From Nitrincola sp. A-D6 (lineage in GTDB: Bacteria; Pseudomonadota; Gammaproteobacteria; Pseudomonadales; Balneatricaceae), in NCBI RefSeq assembly GCF_000764495.1, contig NZ_JRLB01000099.1, positions 1 through 35,063 of the forward strand: DNA of 35,063 nt, in the 5' to 3' direction. A program made the position numbers and the translations under genes. Shown in pieces: positions 1 through 6,958 of the stretch (the first letter of the stretch is position 1; the number at the start of each line of letters is the position of its first letter). Below the pieces are notes generated by a model, which was not told where the DNA came from, ran no database searches, and saw only the letters and a program-made list of their open reading frames with translations.

Positions 1-11
1 ACCTTTTCAGA

Positions 12-194
12 TCAGCCAAAACTGTTTGATGCACGCCAATCACTGGGTGTACCGGGCACCGTGACTTTTACTTTACCATCAGGAGAAATAATCTTGCCGT
101 GTTTACCCCCTCGCTTATAGATATAGCCCTGCTTGAGCATCTCCCTAACCAACGCATTGATCTGCTTATTTTTTGAATATTTTTTTCTATTCAT
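12..194 (-). CDS. HicA-like small protein coupled to the viperin gene; C-terminus probably cut by frameshifts
   Basis: The 60-residue product has the look of the HicA/YcfA fold: a basic N-terminal helix, then GGKHGKI, then a strand and hairpin with SPDGK and VPGTPSDWRA. The histidine in GGKH sits where HicA toxins carry their catalytic His. HicA toxins are small mRNA interferases; whether this one cleaves RNA is not shown. Its ATG overlaps the stop of the viperin gene (ATGA), so the two are translationally coupled. The reading ends in SNSFG and a stop. Adding one base to the TTT run at 24-26 and one to the CC at 16-17 (plus-strand view) would instead give SKQFWADLKR, the ending I would expect for this family. 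The stop at 12 may therefore be artificial and the gene may run off the left edge. No HicB-type antitoxin gene is visible beside it. Confidence 0.6.
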   Translation of the reverse strand: MNRKKYSKNKQINALVREMLKQGYIYKRGGKHGKIISPDGKVKVTVPGTPSDWRASNSFG

Positions 195-1087
195 GATTTC
201 ACCCCATGTGTATAACGATTGGCAAAAGCATGAAAATCAAAAGGAATCTGAGAGAAAGCCTGTTCCACCCCAGCCTTCAAGATAGGATCGCTAAGCAAAT
301 GCCCTTTTTCAGGACCGTTATTCTGATAGAAACGTCCCTGTGGATTAATCATCAAATACGAAGCCCACATAGCATCATTATCTTCAGCAATTAAGTTAGA
401 TACATGAGGTGCATGACGATCAACATAAGCCTGGTATTGCTCACTCGTAATTACCTGCCGCACATCATGCACGGGTAATACCCTAAGTAATTTCCATTTA
501 TCTGGTTGCACTTGAGCAATCAGTGAAGACATGTTTTCATACCAATTAAATGGATTAACCACCGTGTTAATTTTCAACTGACCTTTTGAGTTAAGTTGAC
601 GATAGGTATTGGCAATGCGGACTAGTTGATTTGCATTAAGCCAATGGCCACGACGGTCAGCACGTCCAATCGATTGTGCAATCAATTCATCAGCCGTATC
701 AAAGCTAATGCCAAGCATATCCAGTTTTGATGAAGACTGTTGAAGCATATCGGGCGTGAGAAAATGCCCATTCGTAATAATTGAAGTACGGAAACCCAAT
801 GCTTTGGCTGTATCTAAAGCATTGATAAACTGCTTACCAAGGACCATAGGTTCGCCACCGGCAAAGTTAATACGTACGGTTTGATATGGAAACTCTTGTT
901 TAAATGGATTTGCTGACAGAAAAAAGTCAGCCAAAGATGACAACAACTGCTCAACCTGACCTGGTTGAAGATGCAGCTCATTTCGGAACTGGTTATCGTT
1001 CCATTTTGCGTAACAGTATGTGCAGCGGTAGTTGCACACTTCTGTCATGTGAAAATTGATAACTAACTCTTGTGTAGGAATACTCAT
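191..1087 (-). CDS. Prokaryotic viperin (antiviral radical SAM enzyme, ddhNTP synthase)
   Basis: Radical SAM enzyme of the viperin family. Viperins convert CTP, UTP or GTP into 3'-deoxy-3',4'-didehydro nucleotides, which terminate RNA chains made by viral polymerases. The 4Fe-4S/SAM motif CNYRCTYC has its cysteines at residues 18, 22 and 25. NFAGGEP at 74-80 is the SAM-binding GGE motif. Human-viperin-like segments follow in the same order: LDMLGISFD, IGRADRRG, KINTVVNPFN and PDKWKLLRVL. The length of 298 residues is normal for bacterial members, which lack the eukaryotic membrane helix. I chose the ATG at 1087 because GGAGAG lies 8 bases upstream; the in-frame ATG at 1102 has no visible ribosome site. 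It lies in a defence island, 81 bases after a 225-residue gene, and overlaps a HicA-like gene. I looked for a nucleotide kinase partner next to it and found none. The family call is strong; the substrate base cannot be told from sequence. Confidence 0.9.
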   Translation of the reverse strand: MSIPTQELVINFHMTEVCNYRCTYCYAKWNDNQFRNELHLQPGQVEQLLSSLADFFLSANPFKQEFPYQTVRINFAGGEPMVLGKQFINALDTAKALGFRTSIITNGHFLTPDMLQQSSSKLDMLGISFDTADELIAQSIGRADRRGHWLNANQLVRIANTYRQLNSKGQLKINTVVNPFNWYENMSSLIAQVQPDKWKLLRVLPVHDVRQVITSEQYQAYVDRHAPHVSNLIAEDNDAMWASYLMINPQGRFYQNNGPEKGHLLSDPILKAGVEQAFSQIPFDFHAFANRYTHGVKS

Positions 1088-1132
1088 TTGATCTCTCTCC
1101 ATTGATAAATGTTGCAGGAGAGAGGTTCAAAC

Positions 1133-1145
1133 AGTGCACTGCACT
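1133..1145. promoter_or_regulatory. Palindrome upstream of the viperin gene
   Basis: The sequence AGTGCACTGCACT is a perfect 6-1-6 inverted repeat, and it overlaps a perfect 10-base palindrome CAGTGCACTG at 1132-1141. It lies in the 81-base gap between the 225-residue gene and the viperin start, about 45 bases before the start codon. It could be an operator for viperin expression. No binding protein is known. Confidence 0.35.
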
Positions 1146-1168
1146 AACAAGCATTATTTGAAATTTTT

Positions 1169-1846
1169 TTAACGTTGCTTAAAGAGATCGATCAGATCAT
1201 CGAATTCCTGAGCTTCCTGATATCGAGCCTTAATCGTTTCGACCAACGAATAACAACTTTCTGGTAATGAGCCAAGGCTTTCCAATTGTTCACACAGTTT
1301 TGCTGCTTCCTCCCAATCCTCCCTAAGGTAGGCTGACAAGAGTGAATCATATGAATCTAAAGATGCAGACTGAGCAAGCAGTGCTTGCATCAAGGGGATG
1401 TTTTTACCCAGCGCCAATTGCGGCAGGGTTTCAAAAGGATTTGGTAACATGCTTTGCGTAAGATCAAAAGTCTCTACAGCTGACAGGCTTTCAACAAGCT
1501 GGTGAGTAGCAGGTTTTGTGAGCGTGATACCTAACAGGGACTGACGTTCGAGAAAAAGAGATCGGATCTCATCAGCACACCGCCTACGAACATCAATATC
1601 ACTGAAAATATCCTTAACCAGCTTGGTATCAGGAAAAAACGCACTGAGCAGCAACACATTGTACAATTGTACACGCCCCTGCTCATTGGTAATAAAATGC
1701 TGTTCTCTCTGTACACCTTGCTCAGTTTCAGTGGTGATCAGCCCGTTTCGAACAAAAGACATCGCTTTATTTTTAAGTAAGCTACTGTCTTCAGCGGCCT
1801 GGATTTGAAATAGATCACGTATCAGTTGAGGTATTTTCTGATGCAT
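1169..1846 (-). CDS. Unrecognised 225-residue protein in the viperin cluster
   Basis: I do not recognise this family. The product is soluble, with no signal peptide or membrane segment, and looks mostly alpha-helical. The N-terminus (MHQKIPQLIRDLF to about residue 60) could be a winged-helix or transcription-factor-like fold, because a short helical stretch is followed by a strand-rich segment around EQGVQREQHFIT. The C-terminal 80 residues (AYLREDWEEAAKLCEQLESL and onward) resemble a helical repeat. I start it at the ATG at 1846, two bases after the upstream gene's stop and behind a GGGAG ribosome site; a longer reading to 1972 would overlap that gene by 125 bases. The tight spacing suggests one operon with the two genes upstream, and possibly with the viperin downstream. 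Confidence 0.6.
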   Translation of the reverse strand: MHQKIPQLIRDLFQIQAAEDSSLLKNKAMSFVRNGLITTETEQGVQREQHFITNEQGRVQLYNVLLLSAFFPDTKLVKDIFSDIDVRRRCADEIRSLFLERQSLLGITLTKPATHQLVESLSAVETFDLTQSMLPNPFETLPQLALGKNIPLMQALLAQSASLDSYDSLLSAYLREDWEEAAKLCEQLESLGSLPESCYSLVETIKARYQEAQEFDDLIDLFKQR

Positions 1847-1847
1847 T

Positions 1848-2210
1848 CTATCTACAGACTCCCTGCTCCAGTATACGATCCATGCGTGTTTGCCTGTTTT
1901 GACGGTTTTCAATATCGAGTGCAGCAATACGCCTGGCTGCTTCGAATAGTGAGTACTTGGACCAACCTCCACATTGATAATGCTCTATTGCACCCAAACA
2001 ATAGCCTGCTCGCATCGCATCAGAAAGCGAGGTCCGCTGACTGGCTAGAAAGCGCTTTTCATCATGTGCATTATAAATTTCAGACACAGCTTTACAGGCT
2101 GTTATTAAAAATTCTGCATCCGGGTTACTAAAGTCGCCACGTGCACTAGTATTTGAAGACCCTACTGAAACAATAGTAATCAGTAAAAAAATAAAAGCTT
2201 TAACCTGCAT
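1848..2210 (-). CDS. Small secreted protein, possibly Rap1a/Tai immunity-like
   Basis: The 120-residue product starts with a signal peptide: Lys at position 4, a hydrophobic core AFIFLLITIVSVG, and small residues before about residue 24. The mature part has ACKAV near its start and AGYCLGAIEHYQCGG in the middle. This paired-cysteine pattern with a YCLGxI-type core is seen in Rap1a/Tai-like periplasmic immunity proteins. The resemblance is by motif only and I hold it loosely. The gene overlaps the upstream membrane-protein gene by 11 bases and is followed two bases later by the 225-residue gene, so the three are probably co-transcribed. Confidence 0.6.
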   Translation of the reverse strand: MQVKAFIFLLITIVSVGSSNTSARGDFSNPDAEFLITACKAVSEIYNAHDEKRFLASQRTSLSDAMRAGYCLGAIEHYQCGGWSKYSLFEAARRIAALDIENRQNRQTRMDRILEQGVCR

Positions 2211-2766
2211 TATGACTTCCCTCTGTCACTTCGTCATGTTCATTTTTTGAATTTACTTTTGAGCTACCTGCCTGCTCTACTTTAGCTTCAACAGCACCAT
2301 ACTTTCCTTTCGGAACTATAGAAAAAATCAAAACAAGCAATGTAATCACATATGCCAAATCAAAATATTCTTGATACATATCCAGAAATAACTGACCTTC
2401 ATCAGGGTCACCAATGAAAACAAGTCCAGTCATAGATAAAAACACCATTGAATGAGCACCAAAATAGATAATATAACGGTATATTGCTCTTAAAACACTA
2501 GCAGAATATTTTTTTACCTTTAAAGCATACCGAACTGTCAAATAAATCCAACAAGCCAAAAAAAATAACTCCATATTACTGAGGTCATTCCAGCCTGTTT
2601 GGTTCGGAAAATATACTTCTGGAATAAATAAAACTGATACAGCTATAATAAGCACACACAACATAAAAAATATTGCTTTAAATACCCATAAAGCCCCCAA
2701 ACCAACAAACTCATCAACAGTCATTCTTTTCTTTATAGCAATCAATTTAAACTCCTTGTAATCCAC
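2200..2766 (-). CDS. Four-helix membrane protein of unknown function
   Basis: The 188-residue product has four clear hydrophobic segments, at about residues 26-48, 66-84, 94-117 and 133-150. A hydrophilic, charged tail of about 35 residues (KVEQAGSSKVNSKNEHDE) follows. The basic residues at the N-terminus and after the last helix suggest both ends face the cytoplasm. I recognise no enzyme or transport motif. It overlaps the next gene (secreted Rap1a-like protein) by 11 bases and begins 27 bases after the hsdS stop. The tract is more A/T-rich than the restriction genes. Small membrane proteins next to a viperin and a restriction system are plausible defence accessories, but that is inference from location only. 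Confidence 0.6.
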   Translation of the reverse strand: MDYKEFKLIAIKKRMTVDEFVGLGALWVFKAIFFMLCVLIIAVSVLFIPEVYFPNQTGWNDLSNMELFFLACWIYLTVRYALKVKKYSASVLRAIYRYIIYFGAHSMVFLSMTGLVFIGDPDEGQLFLDMYQEYFDLAYVITLLVLIFSIVPKGKYGAVEAKVEQAGSSKVNSKNEHDEVTEGSHNAG

Positions 2767-2793
2767 ACGACTAAAACGGAAAAAGCACAGACA

Positions 2794-4072
2794 TTATTTT
2801 TTAGGCCTTTGCTGTTTTACTTGACGACTAGCTTGAATTTTCATCAGCAACTTTTCAGCCGAGTTCTCACCGCCGATCAGGTCAGGATTGGCTGCACGCC
2901 ACTCGGCAGTCAATTCTCCGCGAAAGGCTTTGGCGAGAATAGATTGAGTGAGGTTGTTGACACGGGTCAGCGCAGCAGAGACTTTTTGCTCGATGGAGTC
3001 GGCAAAGGCAAAAAACGCTTCCACACGGCGGACGATTTCGGCCTGCTCTTCAAGCGTAGGTAATGAAATACTAAAGTTGCGTAAATGGGTGAGTGATACC
3101 GTTTTTTGTGCAGTCCCTGTTGCTACTGAGTCAGCATGTTTAAAAACCTCGGGTGAAGCCAAGTAATAGTAAAGATATCTGTAATCAACACTGGTATGAT
3201 CAGGCTTAATTATCGCGATGTGCCGCTGAAAGCAGAATGGAGCCGATGACTTAACTACAACCGGAATTCCGAAAGATCCTGTTACTGTATACAGAATATC
3301 ATTTATTTCTGCCTTTCTAATATTCTTTAGAGACTCGTAGTAATCTTCTGGAACCCATCTACTCACGGAATCAAAGTCGACTTCACCATTACTTACGTTA
3401 GAAATAACTAAAAATGGGATACCAGCATCGGCCTTTGGGGGAGCTTGATGGTCACCATCCGATACGCTCCGACATACATTAGCTAAAATTGATTTGGTCC
3501 AGCTTGCTTCGATATTTCCCCGCCATTCTTCCGTCAACTTCCCACTCACAGCAGCGGCGAGGACGGATTGACGAAATGTTTTTAGAACTTCAGGGATGCG
3601 TTCAAGGCGCGACTTGGTGGTTTTCACCTGGGTAAGTAGGGTGTCGAGTTTATCAGCGATGATTTTTTGTTCGGCTAATGGAGGAAGATCAAGACTTTGC
3701 TCATATGCATCATCCTGTTTAACCCAGGTATCGCAGTTGATCTATTTAGCTGAGTTAGAGGAAGATTTTTTAAAAATAAAACCAATACTTTATTGGTTGA
3801 TAATAAAATTTATCCACATAATAAGTTGTATCTATCGGATAAAATGGAACATCAGAAATTTGAACTTCTCCAAATGAACCTTTGCGTCCAACGATTATAC
3901 CACCATGGTCAATTAATGGGGTAGAGTGGCTACCAACAATACCATTCGAACCATACACCGGGTACTCACCACCATCTCTACTTTTGGCAGGCAATGACTT
4001 ACCATACTTGAGTTCAATGATTGAGCCTAAGTTTGTTCTATACCATCCATCTGGCAAAACATCCTCGTTCAC
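2794..4072 (-). pseudogene. hsdS: Type I restriction specificity subunit HsdS, two frameshifts
   Basis: HsdS recognises the DNA target for the type I restriction-methylation complex through two target-recognition domains separated by long helices. The first piece (4072 to 3770) begins with DGWYRTNLGSIIELKYGKS and has the GRKGSFG turn typical of the first domain, but runs into a stop. Continuing one frame over gives LPLTQLNRSTAIPGLNR, a hallmark of HsdS. A second shift then restores DAYEQSLDLPPLAEQKIIADKLDTLL and the central helix, followed by the second domain and a final conserved helix (AKAFRGELTAEWR). The shifts lie in the T/A runs around 3765-3782 and at CC 3714-3715, and each is repaired by adding one base. 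If both are sequencing errors the gene is intact, at about 425 residues. If real, the locus would lose both specific methylation and restriction. Confidence 0.85.
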
Positions 4073-4177
4073 CCCTCACCCCAACTCTTTTGCAAATTCC
4101 GTAAGCACCTATAAACCCCTTAGTGATTTGAGTGACAAAATTCGACTGCTCAGATGCTATATAAATGCGTAAACCCA

Positions 4178-5743
4178 TCACGCATTTCCTCCCAAAGACG
4201 CTAACAATCCATCTAGCTCACTAAGCGCCGCTTCCAGTTCCACTTTGGCTTCCCTGGCCAGCACATCAGGCTCAGGCAGGTTGGCGGCATCGACGCTGTC
4301 TTTGTCTTTCAGCCATGAAATATCCAGTGAGTCACCTTTGGTATCACGAATCCAATCGCGGCTAAAGCAGCGCCAGCGGCTGTGTGCCAGGCGTTCGTCT
4401 ATGCCTTGGTTTTCTTCCGCTTCGGCTACTTCTACCTTTTCGGCATTGAAGCTGTATTCACCTTCAGAGCGCTGACTCAAGCCATTCGCATCATCACCAT
4501 AAACAGATTCAAACGGTTTTAAGTGTTGATCACCAAAGGGAGTGCGTTTACCAAAATTGGGCATATTGGTACGCAGGTCGTAGACCCAGACATTTTCAGT
4601 ACAGTTTTCTTGCTGGTGTTTGTCGTTGGCACTGCCTTTGGTGAAAAACAGCACGTTAGTTTTCACGCCCTGGGCATAGAAAATACCCGTGGGCAGGCGC
4701 AGGATGGTGTGCAGGTTACACTTGTCCAACAGGTCGCGACGCACATCGGTGCCAACACCGGCTTCAAACAGCACATTATCCGGCAAGACCACGGCGGCAC
4801 GACCACCAGGTTTCAGGTTACGGTAAATGTGCTGTAAAAATGCCAGCTGTTTGTTGCTGGTTTTATAGGTAAGGTCATCCCGGGTGTTGCTGGCCTCGCC
4901 GCCCTTACTGGTGCCAAACGGCGGGTTGGCGAGGATGATATCGGCCGATTTTAGCGATTTACCCGCATCACCCAGCGCATTGCCCAGATGCACTACACCT
5001 TCGTCGTCACCTTCCATGCCATGCAGCAAGCAGTTCATCAGTGCCAAGCGGCGGGTATTGGGTACCAGTTCTATGCCGATGAAAGCTTTACTCTTCTGAA
5101 AGGCTGCCCGCAGCGCAGACAGATCAAGATAGTCGTCGGTCTGCTCACGCATATACTGATCGGCTGCGACCAGGAATCCGGCCGTGCCAGCAGCAGGGTC
5201 CTGTATCACTTCACCGGGTTGTGGCTTGATACAACGCACCATGGAGTTTATCAACGCTCTGGGAGTGAAGTACTGGCCTGCTCCGGATTTGGTTTCGCTG
5301 GCATTCTTTTCCAGCAAGCCCTCATACAGATCACCCAAACCATCCTTAGCGGCACTGAACCAGTCAATCTGATCCAGGGTTTTGATCATCTGCTCTAAAT
5401 GGCGCGGTTCACGCAGTCGGGTTTGTGCATCAGCATAGATGGCGCTGATCAGTGGGTCGTCATGCACCACCTCACCCTCGGCATCTTTGTCTGTCGACAG
5501 GCTTAACAAGATGCGTTTGTAGTCATTCAGCAGATTGATACCGGATTTATTGTTAATGTCCGTCCAGCGACAACCTTGCGGTAGCGGATGTCTTTTTAGC
5601 GTTCCGGCTTCAGTGTTCTCATGCACCATTTTGATAAACAGCAGCAGCACCAACTCGGTCACGTAATCACTGTAGTTGATGCCATCATCACGCAATACGT
5701 CACAGAGGTTCCAGAGTTTTTGTACGATGTCATTGTGGGTCAT
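4178..5743 (-). CDS. hsdM: Type I restriction-modification N6-adenine methyltransferase HsdM
   Basis: HsdM transfers a methyl group from SAM to adenine in the target site and pairs with HsdS. The 521 residues hold an N-terminal helical domain (DIVQKLWNLCDVLRDDGINY), the SAM-binding motif QDPAAGTAGFLVAA and the catalytic NPPFGTSKGG, with the expected QYFTPRALINSMV helix before them. The length is normal for the family. The gene is intact, unlike hsdS, whose reconstructed reading begins about 105 bases downstream. It is the third gene of the hsdR-fic-hsdM-hsdS row on one strand and is 26 bases from fic. Identification is strong. Confidence 0.96.
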   Translation of the reverse strand: MTHNDIVQKLWNLCDVLRDDGINYSDYVTELVLLLFIKMVHENTEAGTLKRHPLPQGCRWTDINNKSGINLLNDYKRILLSLSTDKDAEGEVVHDDPLISAIYADAQTRLREPRHLEQMIKTLDQIDWFSAAKDGLGDLYEGLLEKNASETKSGAGQYFTPRALINSMVRCIKPQPGEVIQDPAAGTAGFLVAADQYMREQTDDYLDLSALRAAFQKSKAFIGIELVPNTRRLALMNCLLHGMEGDDEGVVHLGNALGDAGKSLKSADIILANPPFGTSKGGEASNTRDDLTYKTSNKQLAFLQHIYRNLKPGGRAAVVLPDNVLFEAGVGTDVRRDLLDKCNLHTILRLPTGIFYAQGVKTNVLFFTKGSANDKHQQENCTENVWVYDLRTNMPNFGKRTPFGDQHLKPFESVYGDDANGLSQRSEGEYSFNAEKVEVAEAEENQGIDERLAHSRWRCFSRDWIRDTKGDSLDISWLKDKDSVDAANLPEPDVLAREAKVELEAALSELDGLLASLGGNA

Positions 5744-5769
5744 GCTTGTCTCAGTATTTGATATCAGTA

Positions 5770-6849
5770 TTAGCTGTGCGCCATCAGTAGCGTGCAGAGT
5801 GGCTGGTTTATGTAGTAGTTACCCCGACCCACTTTCTGTTTTTCCAGAAAGCCATTCTCCACCAGTTGTTCAAGGTATTTGGTGGCCGTAATACGCGTGA
5901 CGCCCAGGTCTTGCACCAAAAAGTCGATTTTTGTGTAAGGGTGATAAAACAGGTTGTTCAACAAGTCCTGACGATAAATTTTAGGCAGCTGTGTACGCAT
6001 ACGCTGTTTAACATCATCCATCAGTACTTTAATCTGCGTAATCAATGAAATAGTATTCTGTGCGGTATCGATAATGCCATCTAGCATATACAGCAGCCAG
6101 GGCTCCCAGTGATCACTTTGGCGAACATTTTGCAGTTGAGCATAATAATCCGCCCTATGATGAATGATATAGCGGCTTAAATAGAGGATTGGCAGATTCA
6201 ATAGATCCTTGATAACCAAATACAATATATTCAGAATACGCCCTGTTCGGCCATTGCCATCGTAAAAAGGGTGTATGCTTTCAAATTGATGATGGATGAG
6301 TGCCATTTTGACCAATGGATCAGCATCACACAGGCTATCATCATTGATATAATTTACTAGATTATCCATCAACACAGCGATGTCATCGGCATGTTGTGGC
6401 GGGGTATACACAACTTCACCTGTGTGGGTATTTTTGAGTTCAGTACCCGGTAAGCAGCGTAGGCCTGCATGATTATGTTCTAAATGCTGCTGTACGGTGA
6501 GAATATCACTCAATCGAATGAGCTTAGTGCGCCGAACGGTAGCGAATGCTTGTTTCAGCGCAATCGCATAATCCTGCACTTCCTTAGTGGCTGGCTGGAT
6601 GAGGGTATCTTCAAATAAATCGGCCTTATAAAGTGCATCATGGGTAGTGACAATATTTTCAACTGCGGAGCTGTCTTTTGCTTCCTGTAATGACAGTGTA
6701 TTGATAAGTATGGCTTCATTGGGAATGCTAGCCGCCAAGCCTTTAAGCTCAGCCAGGTAGCGGTGTGCCTCAGCGGTTCTTTTCAGCACAGCCCGCGTTT
6801 CCCATTGTTCAATATTGGGCAGTGGCAACATCGGCAAGGTATGTGACAT
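5770..6849 (-). CDS. Fic-domain protein (AMP transferase family) with C-terminal HTH
   Basis: Fic proteins usually transfer AMP or another nucleotide group to hydroxyl side chains of target proteins. The active-site motif HPFYDGNGRTGR begins at His193 and is complete. An inhibitory motif of the (S/T)xxxE(G/N) type, SSAVEN, is present near residues 61-66. This marks an N-terminally autoinhibited (class II) enzyme. After the Fic core, residues from about 300 (LVQDLGVTRITATKYLEQLVENGFL) form a winged helix-turn-helix. Such two-part Fic proteins are common inside type I restriction loci. The ATG at 6849 is preceded by AAGGAAG. A perfect 10-base inverted repeat lies just upstream, so the protein may control its own transcription. 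The target protein is unknown. Confidence 0.93.
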   Translation of the reverse strand: MSHTLPMLPLPNIEQWETRAVLKRTAEAHRYLAELKGLAASIPNEAILINTLSLQEAKDSSAVENIVTTHDALYKADLFEDTLIQPATKEVQDYAIALKQAFATVRRTKLIRLSDILTVQQHLEHNHAGLRCLPGTELKNTHTGEVVYTPPQHADDIAVLMDNLVNYINDDSLCDADPLVKMALIHHQFESIHPFYDGNGRTGRILNILYLVIKDLLNLPILYLSRYIIHHRADYYAQLQNVRQSDHWEPWLLYMLDGIIDTAQNTISLITQIKVLMDDVKQRMRTQLPKIYRQDLLNNLFYHPYTKIDFLVQDLGVTRITATKYLEQLVENGFLEKQKVGRGNYYINQPLCTLLMAHS

Positions 6850-6908
6850 ATAGATTTCTTCCTTTTCTCTATAAATGCACGCTTATATGTATAAAAAACT
6901 CAAAAAAT

Positions 6909-6934
6909 TATACATGTTAACTACAACATGTATA
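6909..6934. promoter_or_regulatory. Perfect inverted repeat between hsdR and fic
   Basis: TATACATGTT and AACATGTATA are perfect 10-base arms around AACTAC, 60 to 85 bases before the fic start codon. A partial copy (TATATGTATA) lies nearer to fic at about 6884-6893. The position fits an operator for the HTH at the end of the Fic protein. A weak transcription terminator for hsdR is the alternative, but there is no G/C-rich stem. Confidence 0.45.
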
Positions 6935-6958
6935 GATTTTTTTGTTTTTATCGACAGG

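Noticed and set aside
1826..2131. 101-residue plus-strand frame opposite the Rap1a-like and 225-residue genes
   Set aside because: All genes around it run on the other strand with tight overlaps; this frame is a shadow.
191..2766. Nucleotide kinase partner for viperin
   Set aside because: I searched the neighbouring genes for a P-loop and kinase motifs and found none.
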